From assembly GCA_017545665.1 (NCBI GenBank), contig JAFWKQ010000038.1, positions 1 through 59,359 of the forward strand: a stretch of 59,359 nucleotides of DNA, read 5' to 3'. Position numbers and translations under genes: made by a program. The stretch is from Atopobiaceae bacterium. Lineage in GTDB: Bacteria; Actinomycetota; Coriobacteriia; Coriobacteriales; Atopobiaceae. Positions 8,738 to 16,526 of this stretch are shown one piece after another (the first letter of the stretch is position 1; the number at the start of each line of letters is the position of its first letter). The notes beneath the pieces are model-generated. The model had not been told where the DNA came from. It ran no database searches and was given only the letters and a program-made list of their open reading frames with translations.

Positions 8738-8837
8738 CGCTCCCTCTTCCGCGCCCGGCCCGCAAGCGGCGACTCACGGAGTGAGCGAGCGAAGCGAGCG
8801 CGGAGCCGCATGCGGGCCGGGCGCGGGAGAGGGAGCG
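8738..8837 (+). other. Long GC-rich stem-loop in an operon gap
   Basis: Arms at 8738-8764 and 8811-8837 are complementary over 27 nt with a single T/G position, which would be a G-U pair in RNA. The 46-nt interior can fold further: GCGGC at 8766-8770 with GCCGC at 8805-8809, and CTCAC at 8773-8777 with GTGAG at 8781-8785. It lies in the only large gap of the dehydratase operon, between the catalytic subunit and its activase. No U-tract follows, so it looks like an mRNA-processing or stability element, or a mobile palindrome, rather than a simple terminator. Confidence 0.75.
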
Positions 8838-8902
8838 CGAACGGTGACCGATAGCCCCAATCGTAGGCAGTACCAATCGTACTCGAACATGGAGGACAGA
8901 AC

Positions 8903-9691
8903 ATGAGACGCTATTACATAGGACTCGACGGTGGGTCCACCTACCTTAAGGCTGCGATGATCGACGAGCGAGGCAACGTGGTTGACACTATGGTGCGCAA
9001 CACGGGAATAAACAACAGCGGCACTGCGACGGCACTCGTCGATTCGCTTTGCGGGCGCCGCGGAATCGATCGCAGGCAAGTTGGCTACATCATGGCTACG
9101 GGATATAGCCGCAAGGTGCTCGACGTTGCCGACGACGACATAAGCGAGATTACCGCCCATGCGTATGGCGTGCGCATAACGGCTCCGCCACAATGGCGGC
9201 CAGGCATGATCGTGGACGTAGGAGGTCAGGACAGCAAAATCATCTACCTGGATGGAAACTACACCGTAAAGAACTTCTCCATGAACGACAAGTGCGCGGC
9301 CGGCACGGGTAAGTTCATGGAGGTCATCGCACAAATTCTTGAGACGACTATCGATCAGGTGGGACCGCTCTCGCTGCAGAGCACGGAACCTTGCGACATC
9401 AACTCCACCTGCGTGGTGTTCGCTCAGTCGGAGGTGATTTCACTGGTTGCGCGCAAGTTCGACCGGCGAGACATCCTTGCAGGCATGCACCTTTCCATGG
9501 CGCGGCGCATCATAAAGATGATGCGGAAGTCTGAGAGGGGTGGCGACGTGCTGATGAGCGGGGGCGGCGCGCTGAACGTCGGCCTTCACCGCGCGTTTGA
9601 GGAAGAGCTCATGCAGGACGTGTTCGTTGCGGCGCATCCCCAGTTCAACGGGGCAATAGGTGCTGCCCTCATAGGAAGCGAAAGGGGATAG
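8903..9691 (+). CDS. Acyl-CoA dehydratase activase (BadF/HgdC-type ATPase)
   Basis: A 262-residue ASKHA-fold ATPase that shares one [4Fe-4S] cluster across a homodimer and drives a low-potential electron into its partner enzyme by ATP hydrolysis. The phosphate-binding motif YIGLDGGSTYLK, the VDVGGQDSKII motif, and the two expected cluster ligands Cys131 (KCAAGTGKF) and Cys170 (STCVVFAQSE) are all present. Length is normal for HgdC/FldI. The gene has a clear GGAGG site and is followed 2 bp later by a membrane-protein gene. Its presence argues that the upstream dehydratase-like pair is a working ATP-dependent low-potential reductase or dehydratase. Confidence 0.9.
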   Translation: MRRYYIGLDGGSTYLKAAMIDERGNVVDTMVRNTGINNSGTATALVDSLCGRRGIDRRQVGYIMATGYSRKVLDVADDDISEITAHAYGVRITAPPQWRPGMIVDVGGQDSKIIYLDGNYTVKNFSMNDKCAAGTGKFMEVIAQILETTIDQVGPLSLQSTEPCDINSTCVVFAQSEVISLVARKFDRRDILAGMHLSMARRIIKMMRKSERGGDVLMSGGGALNVGLHRAFEEELMQDVFVAAHPQFNGAIGAALIGSERG

Positions 9692-9693
9692 AA

Positions 9694-10386
9694 ATGGGAT
9701 TGTCTCTGCTGCTGGAGGGCCTTTCCGTTGCGACGTCGGTGGGACTCGGATGTGGCACGTGCTGTGGCTCGAGTGCGGGAATCCTGCTTTCGGGCTTCGT
9801 GGTGACGCATGCCCGTGATTCAAAGCAGTCTTTGGCCGCCTTTCTTGCGTTCTTTTTGGGCAAGGTGGCAGGAGTCGCCCTGCTGTGCCTGGTGGCGTCG
9901 CTCATAGGTCAGGCGACGTTCTTGCAAAGTGATCTGTTTGCTCAGGGATGGGTCGAGCGCGGATTCGACCTGTTCATGATCGGCATGGGTCTGTGGTTCT
10001 TGTACGGCTGGCTTCAGGAGATGCGGGGGAGGAAGACCTGCGGTAACCAGTGTCGCGACCATAAGAAGATGCGTGAGGCGGCCGAGCCTGGCATTCGCAT
10101 GCCGGTGCTCTTTGCCGCAGGCGCGGGTTACGGCATAACGCCGTGTGCCCCGTTGGTGATCGTCGCGGGCTTGTGCGTTACGCTACCTGTGGCCTATGCG
10201 CTCGTTACGGGCGTGGTGTTTGCTGTGGCAAGCATCGCGTCACCACTGCTTCTCGTGCTCATGCTCTCGGGGATTCTTACGACGCGCATGCACAAAGAGA
10301 TTCCCGGCGTCATACGCTGGCTGCGCCTGGCGTGCTATCTTGGGATGATAGGCTACTTTTGCGTGCATTTGATCTTGTCGCTTTAG
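9694..10386 (+). CDS. CcdA/UreH-like thiol membrane protein
   Basis: A 230-residue polytopic membrane protein with about six helices in two halves. Cysteine motifs stand at the start of each half: GLGCGTCCGSS near residue 20 and GITPCAPL near residue 147, with a soluble CGNQC loop between. This resembles the CcdA/DsbD transmembrane family and the UreH-like domain, which move reducing equivalents across the membrane by paired cysteines. It sits 2 bp after the activase gene and 9 bp before the response regulator, so it is part of the same transcript. A role in thiol redox supply or Fe-S protection for the island is inferred only. Confidence 0.7.
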   Translation: MGLSLLLEGLSVATSVGLGCGTCCGSSAGILLSGFVVTHARDSKQSLAAFLAFFLGKVAGVALLCLVASLIGQATFLQSDLFAQGWVERGFDLFMIGMGLWFLYGWLQEMRGRKTCGNQCRDHKKMREAAEPGIRMPVLFAAGAGYGITPCAPLVIVAGLCVTLPVAYALVTGVVFAVASIASPLLLVLMLSGILTTRMHKEIPGVIRWLRLACYLGMIGYFCVHLILSL

Positions 10387-10395
10387 GAGGTAGGG

Positions 10396-11076
10396 ATGAA
10401 GCTTCTGTTTGCCGATGACGATCCAGACATCCGTAGGGGTGTAACAACCTTGTTGCAGCGTAGTGGTTATACCGTGGATGCCGTGAGCAATGGGCGCGAC
10501 GCCTTAACCTATCTCATAAACGGGGACTACGATGCCGCAATTCTGGACATCATGATGCCAGGTATGAGCGGTCTGGACGTCCTGACGCAGATTCGCGAGC
10601 GGGGTATGGGCACATCCGTTATGCTGCTCACCGCGCTCGGGGAGGTGGACGATCGCGTGACTGGATTCGATACCGGTGCGGACGACTATTTGCCCAAGCC
10701 GTTCGCTGGCAAGGAGCTTGTCTCGCGCGTTCGCGCCCTCTTACGTCGTACCGAGTCCTATACGCCGGACGTGTGCACGTTTGGGGACGTTCAGCTAGAC
10801 AGCGGATCCTACACCCTTTCGTGTGGCGACAAAAGCGTGAGGCTGGGCAACAAGGGGTTCCAGCTGATGCAGATGCTCATGCGTAACCCCAAAAAGATCA
10901 TTAGCGCGAACGAGTTTATGGAGCACATTTGGGGCTGGGACTCCGAGGCCGAGATCAACGTGGTGTTTACCAACATATCCTTCATGCGCAAGAACCTCGC
11001 GAAGATCGGTTCCAAGGTTAAGATTCGCGTGGTACGCAACGCCGGATACCTGCTTTCTTACGGAGACGAGAAATGA
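10396..11076 (+). CDS. OmpR/PhoB-family response regulator
   Basis: A 226-residue two-domain regulator. The receiver domain (1-120) has acidic residues in FADDDPD, the phospho-acceptor Asp in AAILDIMMPGMSGLD and the conserved Lys in DDYLPKPF. The C-terminal winged-helix DNA-binding domain covers about 130-225 (LGNKGFQLMQMLMRNP, ending RVVRNAGYLLSYGDEK). The ribosome site is strong (TAGGAGGTAGGG). Its stop overlaps the kinase start by 4 bp. It probably controls the upstream redox operon of which it seems to be part; no binding site was identified. Confidence 0.93.
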   Translation: MKLLFADDDPDIRRGVTTLLQRSGYTVDAVSNGRDALTYLINGDYDAAILDIMMPGMSGLDVLTQIRERGMGTSVMLLTALGEVDDRVTGFDTGADDYLPKPFAGKELVSRVRALLRRTESYTPDVCTFGDVQLDSGSYTLSCGDKSVRLGNKGFQLMQMLMRNPKKIISANEFMEHIWGWDSEAEINVVFTNISFMRKNLAKIGSKVKIRVVRNAGYLLSYGDEK

Positions 11077-12401
11077 GCGACTCTGATATTCGACACTTGC
11101 GTGGAAAGGTGATCCTCGTTTCCCTGATCGCTGTGGCCTTGTCGCTTACCGCGCTCATATTTGCCATTAACTATGCGCACTACCAGCAGGTAGACGCGAG
11201 CCTGCTCGCTGCCATGGAAGAGATTGGGAACAACTTGGACGTTGGCAGGGGAGAGGTTAGCCAGGGATCAGATCAGCAAATGCATGGTCAGGGCCGTGTG
11301 GTTGCGGACGCGGAAGGCGCTGGGGAGGGTGTTGGTGGCGTCCATGTGGGACACGGCGATCGCAAGTCGGCAAAGACCCAGTATGCGAGCCGTTTCTTTT
11401 GCGTGTTTGTTGGTGCGGACGGCAACATGTTCGTAAAGGCCAAGGGCAACAGCGAGCTTACGAACGAGTATGCCTGCGATCTCGCGCGCCAAGCGATTGA
11501 TTTGGGTAGGGCTGAGGGGCGTCTGGACGACTATCGCTACGCAGTGCAGAAGACCGACGACTTAACGCGTGTTCTCTTCCTCGACTGCACAACCGATATT
11601 CAAGCACTAAACCAGCTGATCGTCGTGTCGCTTGCGGTGGGAGGCTGCGCCTTTGCCATTGCGGCTCTCTTTGTGGTTCGTTTCTCCGGTTTGGCCGTTC
11701 GACCGCTGGAGGAGAGCGCACGCAAGCAGAAGCGGTTCGTCGCAGACGCCGGGCATGAGCTCAAAACGCCGCTTTCCGTCATTGCCACCAACATGGATAT
11801 TCTTGAGGTGGACCTTGCGGACCAGCCAGAGGAGCAGGAGTGGATCGAGAGCACCAATCGTCAGGTGAGAAACATGAGACATCTGGTAGACGACCTTATC
11901 GTTCTGTCCAAGCTGGAGGAGCAGGAGGCAGACCTCGTGCTCGTAGAGGTTTCGCTTACTGACTTGGCCCATGAGTGCGTGCTTACGTTTGAGCAGCTTG
12001 CTCGTGCGAATGGCAAGGCGCTCGTTGCCTCCATCGAGGAGGGCGTGTCGGTTAGGGCGGATGAGCCTGCCATACGCCAGCTCATGCAGATTCTCGTGGA
12101 CAATGCCATAAAGTATGCGACAGGCGACGGCACCATTCTGGTTGAGGTTACGCGCAAAGGGCGAGGTGCCGTTTTCGCAACGCGCAACCATTGGGACCAT
12201 GGTGTGGACTCGCGTGAGCTCTCGTCACTGTTCGATCGCTTTGTGCGTGGAGAACAGTCGCGCGATCGCTCAGGCGGTGCGAGCGGCTATGGCCTTGGTC
12301 TCTCGATTGCCCGAACGATTGCAAACAGGAACGGAGCGCGGCTCGACGTGAGCGAGGATGACGAGGGCAGAATCGTATTCCGCGTTGTTTTTGGCAGATA
12401 G
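11073..12401 (+). CDS. Sensor histidine kinase
   Basis: A 442-residue membrane kinase. Two membrane helices (about 10-32 and 180-202) bracket an extracytoplasmic sensor of roughly 145 residues rich in Gly, His and Asp. The H-box is AGHELKTPLSVIATN, the N-box LVDNAIKYATGDG, and a G-box SGYGLGLSIARTIAN is present. It overlaps the response regulator by 4 bp (ATGA) and ends 21 bp before a convergent gene. The signal it senses is unknown; oxygen or redox state would suit the operon but no redox-sensing motif is evident. Confidence 0.93.
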   Translation: MSDSDIRHLRGKVILVSLIAVALSLTALIFAINYAHYQQVDASLLAAMEEIGNNLDVGRGEVSQGSDQQMHGQGRVVADAEGAGEGVGGVHVGHGDRKSAKTQYASRFFCVFVGADGNMFVKAKGNSELTNEYACDLARQAIDLGRAEGRLDDYRYAVQKTDDLTRVLFLDCTTDIQALNQLIVVSLAVGGCAFAIAALFVVRFSGLAVRPLEESARKQKRFVADAGHELKTPLSVIATNMDILEVDLADQPEEQEWIESTNRQVRNMRHLVDDLIVLSKLEEQEADLVLVEVSLTDLAHECVLTFEQLARANGKALVASIEEGVSVRADEPAIRQLMQILVDNAIKYATGDGTILVEVTRKGRGAVFATRNHWDHGVDSRELSSLFDRFVRGEQSRDRSGGASGYGLGLSIARTIANRNGARLDVSEDDEGRIVFRVVFGR

Positions 12402-12422
12402 ATACAACCTTCGCGTTACGCG

Positions 12423-14537
12423 TCAAATGCGGTGCTGCTTCCACAGAGCATCCATTATCTTGGTCTTGTCGCTGCCGTTATACTCGTCCTTCACCCAAAT
12501 GATTCCTGCGGCGAGCATCGTCTGCGAGAAGCGAATCCATTCCGGAGAGTCCAAGTCGCAATTGGCATCGTCCGCGAATTTGTAGTTTCTACTCACATAC
12601 GTCAGAAGCGCCTCATCCCAATTGCCCGTCTTCTGGTCAAACGTCTTAACGAGCTCCAGTATGCCAAAGTACCTATATGCCACTTCGAGGTAAAGGTACA
12701 TGCGGGCTTTTGCGGGCGTTTTGCAGTAGTCAACGAGCAGGGTTTTGAGCGAGTCGGACCGCCCGAGCTTTCCAATGCACTCAATGAGGTCCATGTTCGA
12801 ATCGCGCTCCGAATAGAAGGGGTCGTACATACAGGTGTTGACGTAGCGAAGCTCTTCCTCGGTCATGGACTTTGCGTCGTTTGAAGACAAGGGGGAGTAC
12901 TCGTCCTTAATGGACAGCCTCAGCAAGTGGCTCGCAACTCCGGCATCGAAGATCAGGACGTTGCAGACACTCACCAAATCCCGTTGTTCCAAATCGCCGA
13001 GCCTGGAGGAGACGAGCTTCATAAGCTCGTCCTTTGCCACGGCCGCCTCCAGCTGGGCGTCCGTGATGTCGAGCACGTCTCCAAGCAGCGCGCGCAGATC
13101 CGCGAGCTCGTCCTCATGCCAGCTGAGCCGACCGCCGAACATCTCATAGTATTCAATCAAGTCCTTGATTCTAACGCGGGAGCGACGGTTGAGCTCGAGC
13201 ACCTTTTGCGCAGACAAAAGCACGTCTTGCTTGATCGGTGCCCCGGCAAACCACGGCTGCATGAGCATACGCGTGATGAGCTGCCTTGCGGACTTCCGCG
13301 TCATAAGGCGTGGGAGGTCACCAGGCTCGTAGGGCTTATTGTCTACGTCGGCACGCTTGATCATGGCGAGCATGGGGCTTTTCCAGCCGCTCTGATACAC
13401 GAAGGCCATATCGGTTGGGAGCTTTGCGATCTGGTCCTTTTGGGTGTCCGTGAGGCCAACGGAACTGTTAAGTGCAATGCGGTCGCCAGCCTCGGACGTT
13501 CTGAGGATGATCTTGGTGTTCGTGTTCTTGATGGCGTCGATGTCCACCAATGATGGCGACTGGTCCACGATTACGAAACCCTCGCCGTGCGTACCCATTT
13601 CCGCAATGGCGTTCGTAATCATCTCCACCGACTCGCTCATGAGCCCCGTCGCGTCGCCTGTAGTGCTCTTAAGCAGGTTGTGCGCCTCCTCGACTACGGT
13701 AATGTGCGAGAGACCGCTGCCGCTTTCCGCTTTCTGGTCCATGCGGTACTCGCTGAGCGCATACACTACGACGCCCATTATGAGCGCCTTGGTTTTGGCG
13801 GACTTTACCCTGCTGATGTCGAGTATGCAGCTCTTGTCGAAGAGCTCCTCGTAAGGGGTCTGATCCATGGTAAAGATGTATTTGTTGAGTCCCGTGGTAA
13901 GCGACCGCGCGCGAGAGAGAAGCGCACCGCGATAATTTGACTTTACGCCTGCCTCCAAATCGGATGCGCCAATAAGATCATCGAGTTGCTCGGAGAGCAC
14001 CACGAAGTCGGGGAACTCAAGACGCCCGCCGTCAAAGGTTGACGAGCCAAGGTCCCAGCCCACGGCCTCGTATGACTTAAGAATCGCATCCTTGAGTAAG
14101 GCGGGCATCGCATCGTACATGGGCCAACATGCGCCAAAGACCTCCATGAGGCCATCCACATGTTCCAAGACGTGAATTGACTTGGGAAAGATGAACGGGT
14201 TGAGGTTCACGAGCTTTGCGACGTTGGGGCTGGTGGAGAATACTGTGACGTCCGGTAGACTCCCAAAGGCGTCTTTGTAATTACCTTTGGTGGGGTCGAT
14301 GATGAGGAACGGGACCTTGCTATTGCGAAGCTCCGTGAGCATCTGGTAGACCGCGTTAGACTTGCCCGAGCCGGTTGAGCCTGTGACGAACGTGTGCCTG
14401 CATAGGCTCGCGTTGTTCAGATCGACGCGCTTGTTCGTTTCCTGTCCGCGCTCAATAATCCTGCCAATGGTAATGCGGCTCCCGATTGTTACGTTCGCCG
14501 GCATTGTCGACCCGTATTGGCTCTCTGTGTGTTCCAT
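12423..14537 (-). CDS. HerA/DUF87-type ATPase
   Basis: A 704-residue P-loop ATPase of the HerA/FtsK type. Walker A is GSTGSGKS at residues 53-60; a hydrophobic strand ending in the VVEEAHNLL Walker B lies near 280; a VIVDQSPSLVD strand and an ILRTSEAGDR segment follow, as in HerA hexameric DNA translocases. The last 300 residues form a helical region I do not recognise. The start at 14537 follows GGAGCTAGGG. It is divergent from a TIR-methyltransferase gene with 218 bp between the two starts. HerA-like ATPases pair with NADase or nuclease effectors (SIR2, DUF4297) in known phage-defence systems, so a defence role is plausible but untested. Confidence 0.8.
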   Translation of the reverse strand: MEHTESQYGSTMPANVTIGSRITIGRIIERGQETNKRVDLNNASLCRHTFVTGSTGSGKSNAVYQMLTELRNSKVPFLIIDPTKGNYKDAFGSLPDVTVFSTSPNVAKLVNLNPFIFPKSIHVLEHVDGLMEVFGACWPMYDAMPALLKDAILKSYEAVGWDLGSSTFDGGRLEFPDFVVLSEQLDDLIGASDLEAGVKSNYRGALLSRARSLTTGLNKYIFTMDQTPYEELFDKSCILDISRVKSAKTKALIMGVVVYALSEYRMDQKAESGSGLSHITVVEEAHNLLKSTTGDATGLMSESVEMITNAIAEMGTHGEGFVIVDQSPSLVDIDAIKNTNTKIILRTSEAGDRIALNSSVGLTDTQKDQIAKLPTDMAFVYQSGWKSPMLAMIKRADVDNKPYEPGDLPRLMTRKSARQLITRMLMQPWFAGAPIKQDVLLSAQKVLELNRRSRVRIKDLIEYYEMFGGRLSWHEDELADLRALLGDVLDITDAQLEAAVAKDELMKLVSSRLGDLEQRDLVSVCNVLIFDAGVASHLLRLSIKDEYSPLSSNDAKSMTEEELRYVNTCMYDPFYSERDSNMDLIECIGKLGRSDSLKTLLVDYCKTPAKARMYLYLEVAYRYFGILELVKTFDQKTGNWDEALLTYVSRNYKFADDANCDLDSPEWIRFSQTMLAAGIIWVKDEYNGSDKTKIMDALWKQHRI

Positions 14538-14755
14538 CCCTAGCTCCGCCCTTCCTCAATGAGGGTGTTCCTTATGCCGCTGAACTCCAGACTAACTTCC
14601 GAACAATAGAATAGAGCTTTAAGTTCCATGATACACGTGGAATATGTGGTGCAAAGCGTTAAAGGTGGGGTCTGGTCTGTGGGCGTTCAGGTGATGCAAA
14701 GGCAAGATCGAAGGTTATACTGTTTACGGTACCGCCTATATTGAAGGGTTTCCGT
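14538..14755. promoter_or_regulatory. Divergent promoter region between HerA-like and TIR genes
   Basis: A 218-bp gap holding the starts of both genes and no other open frame of note. A TATACT hexamer at about 14716-14721 lies 34 bp before the TIR-methyltransferase start and could be its -10 element; no strong -35 match was found. GAAGGG at 14743-14748 is the ribosome site for the gene on the plus strand. Confidence 0.35.
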
Positions 14756-16135
14756 ATGCCTAACAACCATCCTTTTGATGTATTTCTTAGCTATGAGCAC
14801 ACCTCAAAGCTCGTTGCCGACAACATCGTGGCGAAACTTGAATCTCGCAGGATTCGCTGTTGGTACGCGCCGCGCGACGTTCGTGGCGGGTACGCGGGAA
14901 GCATAATGGACGCAATCTCCAACTGTCGTGTATTCGTTATTATCCTTAACCAGCGTTCGTCGCAGTCGCCGCAGGTGCTCAATGAGGTTGAGGCGGCATA
15001 CGGGCGCGTTATGAGCGGTGGTTTGCCCATCATTCCCTTTAGGCTCGACGTGGAAACGCTCTCCAACGAGATGCAGTACTACCTCAAGAGACTTCATTGG
15101 ATTGACGCGAGCGATGGCGAACTGGAAAAGGCCATTGACTCGCTTGCAGACCAGATCTTCGAGATACTCCCCGACGTTAAGGAGGAATACCAAAAGAGCC
15201 TCCAGCGTAACGCCCCAGCGTCGGCGCAGAGTAAGGCACGCGAGGCTAATCGTTATTATGAGCTTTATGATGAGAAGGCAACCGACGAGAGCCAATGGCT
15301 CCACTTGCAAAACCTCATTCTGCGCGACTTTGACATGCCTATTTACGACCGCCTCTTAAAAGGCCGCGAGAACGTGGCCGTGCTCGACATTGGTTGTAGC
15401 GATGGGGAGGTGCTTCACGACAGGCTTGGTTTTAGGGATGAGGTAACGAGCTTGCTGGGCGTAGACGCCAATGTTGCCATGCTCGACAAGGCAAGGATGC
15501 GCTTTGCGTCGGACAGCCGTTACACATTCATGGAGGCAGACTGCGAGAACGTGGGTATTCGAAGGGTGCTTGAGGACTACCTCCACAACAGTGGTCTGAC
15601 GGGTTTTGACTTTGTGAACATCTCGATGGTGCTCCTGCACCTCAAGAGACCCTACGTTACGCTCCGGAGCATCCGTCCCTTGCTCAACGAGAATGCATGC
15701 GTATTCGTTCGAGATATTGACGACGGCTTTAACGTTGCGTATCCAGACGAAGAGGGCACCTTCGCACGGCTCAACAGCATATGTGCGAGTCTTCCCACAA
15801 CTGGCTGCAGGACGAGCGGACGACAAATATACAGCATGCTGAGGCGTGCCGGATACAAAGACATCGTGCTGGAACGCTCTGGCCTCTCGACCGTTGGTAT
15901 GAACCACGATCAGCGCTATGCCATGTTTATGACATGCTTCGACTGGCTTGGGGGCGACTTGAACCTGCGCTGCCAAGAGCATCCAAACAATGATGGTTTT
16001 CGCGACGACAGGGACTGGTTCGAGGAGAAAGTGTATGACTTCGAGGAGCAGTTCCAGGATCCGACATTCTTTTATCAGGAGGGCTTTGTAACATATACCG
16101 CACGCGTGCCCTCTCGGGCGTCGTTGGTGTACTAA
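14756..16135 (+). CDS. TIR domain-SAM methyltransferase fusion protein
   Basis: A 459-residue fusion. Residues 6-140 are a TIR domain: FDVFLSYEH at the start, RCWYAPRDV, the VFVIILNQRSSQSP strand and LNEVEAA, where Glu77 sits at the position of the catalytic Glu of NAD-cleaving TIR domains. After a charged linker, residues about 205-350 are a class I SAM-dependent methyltransferase with motif I VLDIGCSDGEV (209-219), an acidic strand end LLGVDAN and FDFVNISMVLLHL. The C-terminal 100 residues are unassigned. Start ATG at 14756 is preferred over TTG 15 bp upstream because GAAGGG is well placed. Divergent from a HerA-like ATPase; a signalling or defence role is inferred. Confidence 0.8.
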   Translation: MPNNHPFDVFLSYEHTSKLVADNIVAKLESRRIRCWYAPRDVRGGYAGSIMDAISNCRVFVIILNQRSSQSPQVLNEVEAAYGRVMSGGLPIIPFRLDVETLSNEMQYYLKRLHWIDASDGELEKAIDSLADQIFEILPDVKEEYQKSLQRNAPASAQSKAREANRYYELYDEKATDESQWLHLQNLILRDFDMPIYDRLLKGRENVAVLDIGCSDGEVLHDRLGFRDEVTSLLGVDANVAMLDKARMRFASDSRYTFMEADCENVGIRRVLEDYLHNSGLTGFDFVNISMVLLHLKRPYVTLRSIRPLLNENACVFVRDIDDGFNVAYPDEEGTFARLNSICASLPTTGCRTSGRQIYSMLRRAGYKDIVLERSGLSTVGMNHDQRYAMFMTCFDWLGGDLNLRCQEHPNNDGFRDDRDWFEEKVYDFEEQFQDPTFFYQEGFVTYTARVPSRASLVY

Positions 16136-16214
16136 GGTGATTCGGTTTTGCCTCTCGAGCGTTCTTGATCGGAGCAACACCAGCTTACTCAAAGTGTTCC
16201 AAGAGGCGATTGAC

Positions 16215-16526
16215 ATGCCTGAAGGTATGGCACAGGTGCTGGCAAAGAGAATCGGACTGTCGGTGGTTGTGCTGTGCTGCTTGGGTGCAGCCTATAGGAT
16301 TCATAAGCAGTTCATGAGTGATGACGAAGCGGCGAAGGAGTTTAGAGCCGACATCGAGAAGTCCATTGGGGAAGTTGTAGCGCGCCTGAAGGAAGAGCAA
16401 GCCAACTTGGAGGAGTTCGTGAGCAAGTGTATGCTCAACGCGCTTGACCCCATTAAGCAGGGGATTGGTGCGCTGGGCCTCTCCATGTTCGGAGAAAGCG
16501 ACGAGGGGACAGGCCAAAAAGCTTAG
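16215..16526 (+). CDS. Small membrane protein with coiled-coil tail
   Basis: A 103-residue protein of unknown function. One membrane helix (GLSVVVLCCLGAAYRI) near the N-terminus is followed by a charged helical tail (EFRADIEKSIGEVVARLKEE) likely to form a coiled coil. The ATG at 16215 is chosen because AGAGG precedes it; a GTG start at 16137 would add 26 residues and lacks a ribosome site. It follows the TIR-methyltransferase gene by 79 bp on the same strand and overlaps the convergent kinase gene by 4 bp. It could be a third member of the HerA/TIR module, but nothing in the sequence proves it. Confidence 0.6.
   Translation: MPEGMAQVLAKRIGLSVVVLCCLGAAYRIHKQFMSDDEAAKEFRADIEKSIGEVVARLKEEQANLEEFVSKCMLNALDPIKQGIGALGLSMFGESDEGTGQKA

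Noticed and set aside
16137..16214. GTG start giving a longer form of the small membrane protein
   Set aside because: No Shine-Dalgarno sequence precedes it, whereas the ATG at 16215 has AGAGG at proper spacing.
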